A stretch of DNA of 64,000 nucleotides from Anaspis maculata (Eukaryota; Arthropoda; Insecta; Coleoptera; Scraptiidae), in NCBI GenBank assembly GCA_949128115.1, contig OX421961.1, positions 51,198,171-51,262,170 on the forward strand, in the 5' to 3' direction. Both the position numbers and the translations under genes were made by a program. A model generated the notes under the pieces. The model was not told where the DNA came from. It did no database searches and saw only the letters and a program-made list of their open reading frames with translations. This document shows, in pieces, positions 60,222 to 64,000 of the stretch. Within the stretch, counting starts at the first letter, position 1, and the number at the start of each line of letters is the position of its first letter.

Positions 60222-61559
60222 CTAGAAAACCGATTGCAAATAATTAGTCTCCGTAATTGCCTTTTTTCAGCTCCGCAACCATTGGTAGTCCAAAATACTT
60301 AATAGGTAGGTAGGTATCTATCCACCATATTTACACAAGGGATTGCCATTGCGATGGAAAAACAAGATTGAAATTGGAAACTAGCCAGTTCAAATTTACT
60401 ATGTGCGGTGTAACTAATTTAAATGTTGACATCAAAATGCCCTTTGAAGTAAAACTGCAAGGTATACAGCAACAGTAGTACTGGTACAGTTTTTAGTTGG
60501 ACTATAATACGAGTTTGAGAGAAGCATCTTTTCCTTTGGGCAACCGCCATGACCTAAATCGCGGTTGTTGGGTTGGGACTCCATAATTCAACTTATTTAA
60601 AACTTTTAAAGTTAAACTGCCGAAGTGAATATTCAATTTCACGAAATATCTTGCTTAAAACACCAGCTTTTCGTGCAGAGGAAAATTCTTTTGGTATTTA
60701 CGAGGCCCGAGACCCGAGACCAAAACTGTGACGTCGTTATAATACTTAATGGCTCTGGGGGCTAAATCAGGCTTTCATTAACATGATTATGTGACAATGG
60801 CTTCGCAATCGCCTGAAGGAACTGACGGAATTTGATATCACAGGACCTGTCTTAACTAACCTTGATGCTTGATATAATGCTATACGGAAACCATTGTGGA
60901 AGCGAACTGCCGGAAGGGCGAAAACACATTGTAGGTAAAGATCAATAAAGTGAAATTTTGGCGGTACGCTCATGGAAATTATTGCAACTCGAGCTATAAA
61001 AACACAGGCAACTGGAAAATTCTTCAATTCCAATTTGAATTAGGTACTCATCTAACTAACTGCGTTGAATTTAACAGAATATAAATCATGAAAAGCAAAA
61101 TGACTTCCTTTTATGGATTGATTAGCATCTAGTACTTAAGTAATTTACTACTATTTTTGCAAAGAAAATACGGCGTAAAATCTCTGCAAGCCATTGTCGA
61201 TTTGCAGCGTACTTAAGCCAGCAGCTCAGTAGAATTTTTCTGCTGATCTGATGGGACTTAACTATAACCATTACTTTAAGGATACTTATTTTAAATTTAA
61301 AAACTGTGAACATTTAAACGCTTATATTCGGAGAGTTGTTGAAGCGATCGATACTCAATTCATGATATCAAAATGTTCTTTTTTTTTCCTGTTCAACTTT
61401 TGCTCCAGCAATGAAATTGATATCTTCAACGGTCACTACACAGAGATATGTATAGCCAAAAAAACCTAAAATTACCAACTTCTTAAGATATTTTCCAATA
61501 TGTTGGCCGTGGCACAAGGTTAATTTCCGGGGATTTTTGATATGTTTATCAGAAGGCTT
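60222..61559. other. No exon seen; probably intronic
   Basis: Follows the splice acceptor of the Ig exon on the minus strand. Short ORFs only. Confidence 0.45.
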
Positions 61560-61995
61560 TGTCACGGTCGGGTAACAGAATATCCCAGCCAAAAATATCC
61601 CAACCAAAAATATCCGCGCGACAAAATATCCCATGCCAAAAATATCCCCGTGAAGAAATATCCCAGGCCAAAAATATTCCCGCCAATAATATCCCAGCTA
61701 AAATGACCCCATCCAAAAATTTCCCCCTGACAAAATTTCCCAATCTGAAAATATCGTAAGGAGAGGAAACAGCTCTCCAGCCACCGGATCTAGGAAAAAA
61801 GGCCCCCCCCCGCAAAACGTCCCCGGAAAAATGTTCCCCACAATACGTCTCGTGGAAATTACGTCCCCGGGAAAAAAACTCCCGAGGAAAAGACGTCCTA
61901 GGGAAAATACATCCCCAGGAAAATACACGTCCTTGGCGAAAAAAAAAGTCCCCCGGAAGAAACGTTCCTGGAAAAATACGTCTCCCTACTGGATT
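61560..61995 (+). repeat. Two adjoining degenerate minisatellites (AAATATCCC and ACGTCCCCGGAAAA units)
   Basis: From 61560 to about 61755 a unit of about 17-18 bp, roughly CCAAAAATATCCCAGC, repeats about 11 times with changes. From about 61805 to 61990 a different unit of about 18-20 bp, roughly ACGTCCCCGGGAAAAAT, repeats about 9 times. Periods near multiples of 3 keep a minus-strand frame of 153 codons open (61549-62010), but it is repeat read-through. The second unit resembles 28385-28550. Confidence 0.75.
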
Positions 61996-62059
61996 ACTTT
62001 GGATATTCACTCTGATGAGCTTCTTTGTGTCGTTATATTACTTCCGAAACTCCAGTGAA

Positions 62060-62945
62060 GACTGTCTCTTGTGTCCTTTATGCGTGTGCTCAGCAGGGCT
62101 TCAAACGATATCGAAGACAGTAGGGGGCCCAGTGAAGTCTCATAGCTTGACATAACTTGGAGGCAAAAGGGGGGCTTACTGGTACTCTGAAAGCCAGTAA
62201 AAGGCTAAGTGAGCTAATTAGAACTCCATACTATACTTGAGGATACAAGAGGGCCCGATAGGGCTCCGAGCTCCGAGTATCACATTAAGGCACAAGGTGC
62301 TTACCTCGGTGCTTACTCATGCTCCGAAAGTCTCGGAAAGATGCAAGGGGGCTCAGCAGGGCTTCAAAAGACGTTGAAGAAACAAGGGGGCCAAATGGAT
62401 CCATGTGTAACACAAGAAGGCATCAGAAAGGAGCTTACTGGAAATCTGAGAGTCCTTGAGAAGCACAAGGGGGCTAATAAGAGCTCCAAACTACACTTGC
62501 GTACACATGGGGGCCCAATAGGGCTCTGTATGTCTCATAAAGGCACAAGGGATTCACACTAAGGTTTCCAAGTCTGGGGGGCTTGCTGGAGCTCTGAATG
62601 CCACGAAAAAACACAAAGGGCTCATTAGGGCTCCAAACGACACATGAGAACACAAGGGGGCCCAATAGAGATCCAAATGCTACGGAAAAATGCAAGGCAG
62701 TAAGACTTCAAACGATACTGAAGACACAAGGGGGCCCATTGGAGCTTGACATAACAATGAAAGAAAAAAATGGGGCTTACTGGTACTCTGGAAGCCAATA
62801 AAAACATAAGCGGGCCAATTAGGCTCCATCTTGGGCTCTGAACTACACTTGAGGACACAAGGGGGCCGATAGGGGTCCAATAGGTACTCTGGAAGCCAAT
62901 AAAAACATATGTTGGCCAATTAGGCTCCATCTCGGTCTCTGAAAT
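62060..62945 (+). repeat. Degenerate minisatellite with ACAAGGGGGCC core and ~600-bp higher-order period
   Basis: ACAAGGGGGC-type cores followed by CCAATAGGGCTCC recur every 40-60 bp from about 62100 to 62870. A longer unit also recurs about 600 bp apart, at about 62173 and 62774: GGGGCTTACTGGTACTCTG, AAGCCARTAAAA, CTACACTTGAGGA. A shorter recurrence lies at 62890. Open frames on both strands come from the repeat. Confidence 0.75.
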
Positions 62946-64000
62946 ATTTGATAGATATGACATTATGTCATATGACATAAATTTCATATATGAAAATAGG
63001 AGAATTCTTTTAACTGTTTTGAATACAGTTTTTTTGAAGGCTTCCAAATGACGTATTGCAAATCAAGCTCCGTGAGAATCAGCTTGTTATTTTCTGATAT
63101 TGATACTTAACTTATGTTTGACAGATGACAGCCAACAACTGATCCGGTCATTTGACAGCAAAACCATGTCTTCATACCAAATTTCAAGTTGATCAGATCA
63201 ACGGTTTAGCAGCACAGCTGTCGTTACAAAAAAAGACAGACATAATTCTGAAAATGATCTTAAATCGTCTTGGGGGACCTCAAAATGGATGTAGGTATCC
63301 GGCGGAATCTCGAAACTGTTTTCTGCAGGATTACTATACTTTTCCCTCCATGTTGGTATGGGGGCCCCGGAAAGTGATGGCAATAGCTCAAAACCTTGTT
63401 TACTATCAGTGATACTTCAACAAACACTTCAAACAAATAGGTAGAGTTAACGGCACACCACAGGGACCTGTGGGCGAGGCTGAACAGAGAAACAAAAATC
63501 GTTTTGGACGAGTCCGTGTGTTGAAATGAAGTGAAGGGGAAACAACACCGTCAGCTGGAGTGGTGGACTAATACCAGGTCACAGACGAAACTAGGATCCC
63601 ACTGCAAATCTAGGTGCACCACTAGATGAACTAAGTTCGCGCCAGTTCCGCCCACAGGTCTCTATGGTATTCCGGGAACTCCACCTCGACAGTCGACAAA
63701 TACGATATCTGTCATGAGTTCAGGTGAGAGACACAAATTGAAATACAGTTTCACTAAGTATATTGTAATTAATTAACTTATAGTCATACATTTGATATGG
63801 ATTCCTACTTACAAAAGAAATTAGGGAGTTTTCTTTTGCGAAGCGGTTAAAGCCGACAGGGTCGTGTGAACAGAAACTAAGATTGTGCTTCTTGGAAAAG
63901 GAGCTCTCGGTCGGCTGGCCGACGCGCGAGATTGATCTAAAAAGGGTAAAGGTCAAACTAGAAGTAAATGCGCCTGGTGGCGAGAAGTTCCGGAGAATTA
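62946..64000. other. No gene seen; repeat-like segment
   Basis: The stretch 63130-63420 reads like a dispersed repeat (CCAAATTTCAAGTTGATC, GGTATGGGGGCCCC). GGGACCTGTGGGCG near 63469 has an inverted partner near 63652. No exon could be argued. Confidence 0.4.

Noticed and set aside
61560..61995. Possible CRISPR-like array of short repeats
   Set aside because: Units are adjacent and degenerate with no unique spacers, and the genome is eukaryotic.

Overview
The window is AT-rich eukaryotic DNA with almost no open coding sequence. It has short spliced-gene exons, microsatellites such as GTAG and ACGG repeats, many TIR transposons and a jockey/CR1-type retroelement. The one recognisable host exon encodes parts of two immunoglobulin domains and looks like the insect Sidestep family. 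Together these point to an insect nuclear genome, possibly hemipteran. That last step is a guess from overall texture, not from a diagnostic gene.

Layout. 1-2.4 kb: a 280-bp-period repeat, then a 2.0-kb fold-back element. 5.1-6.1 kb: a MITE with a perfect 8-bp target duplication. 6.8-8.9 kb: a palindromic element with hAT-like ends. 9.6-11.0 kb: a fold-back broken by a 473-bp solo LTR. 12.4-16.4 kb: an interrupted palindrome, a decayed derivative of the mariner-like element found intact at 49.6 kb, and two MITEs. 19.7-31 kb: a hairpin element, a GC-rich block between direct repeats, a hAT-type MITE, a G/C-run minisatellite and a four-unit tandem repeat full of ATGGCGG. 33.3-36.1 kb: a 5'-truncated non-LTR retrotransposon with an uninterrupted 835-codon ORF. 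43.2-48.9 kb: two large fold-backs. 49.6-52.1 kb: an apparently complete IS630/Tc1/mariner element (DD41D transposase, roughly 690-bp TIRs, TA duplication). 52.3-54.2 kb: a second solo LTR and another fold-back. 59.9-60.2 kb: the Ig-domain exon, minus strand. 61.6-62.9 kb: two degenerate minisatellites.

The most notable pattern is a set of long fold-back elements flanked by TA. They fall into two families by their ends. Family A (378-2378 and 46729-48933) begins GTCCGGAYG. Family B (43244-46292 and 52799-54189) shares AGCGGTACGC near the end. Family A and the palindromes at 6.8 and 9.6 kb also carry a second, inner pair of TA-CAGGRTG junctions some distance inside the outer arms. This looks like one transposon-end type nested inside another, or outer arms captured by an inner element. 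No bacterial operon, CRISPR array, rRNA or tRNA was seen. The long gene-poor stretches are probably introns or intergenic DNA of large genes; the Ig exon shows that at least one such gene runs through the right part on the minus strand.
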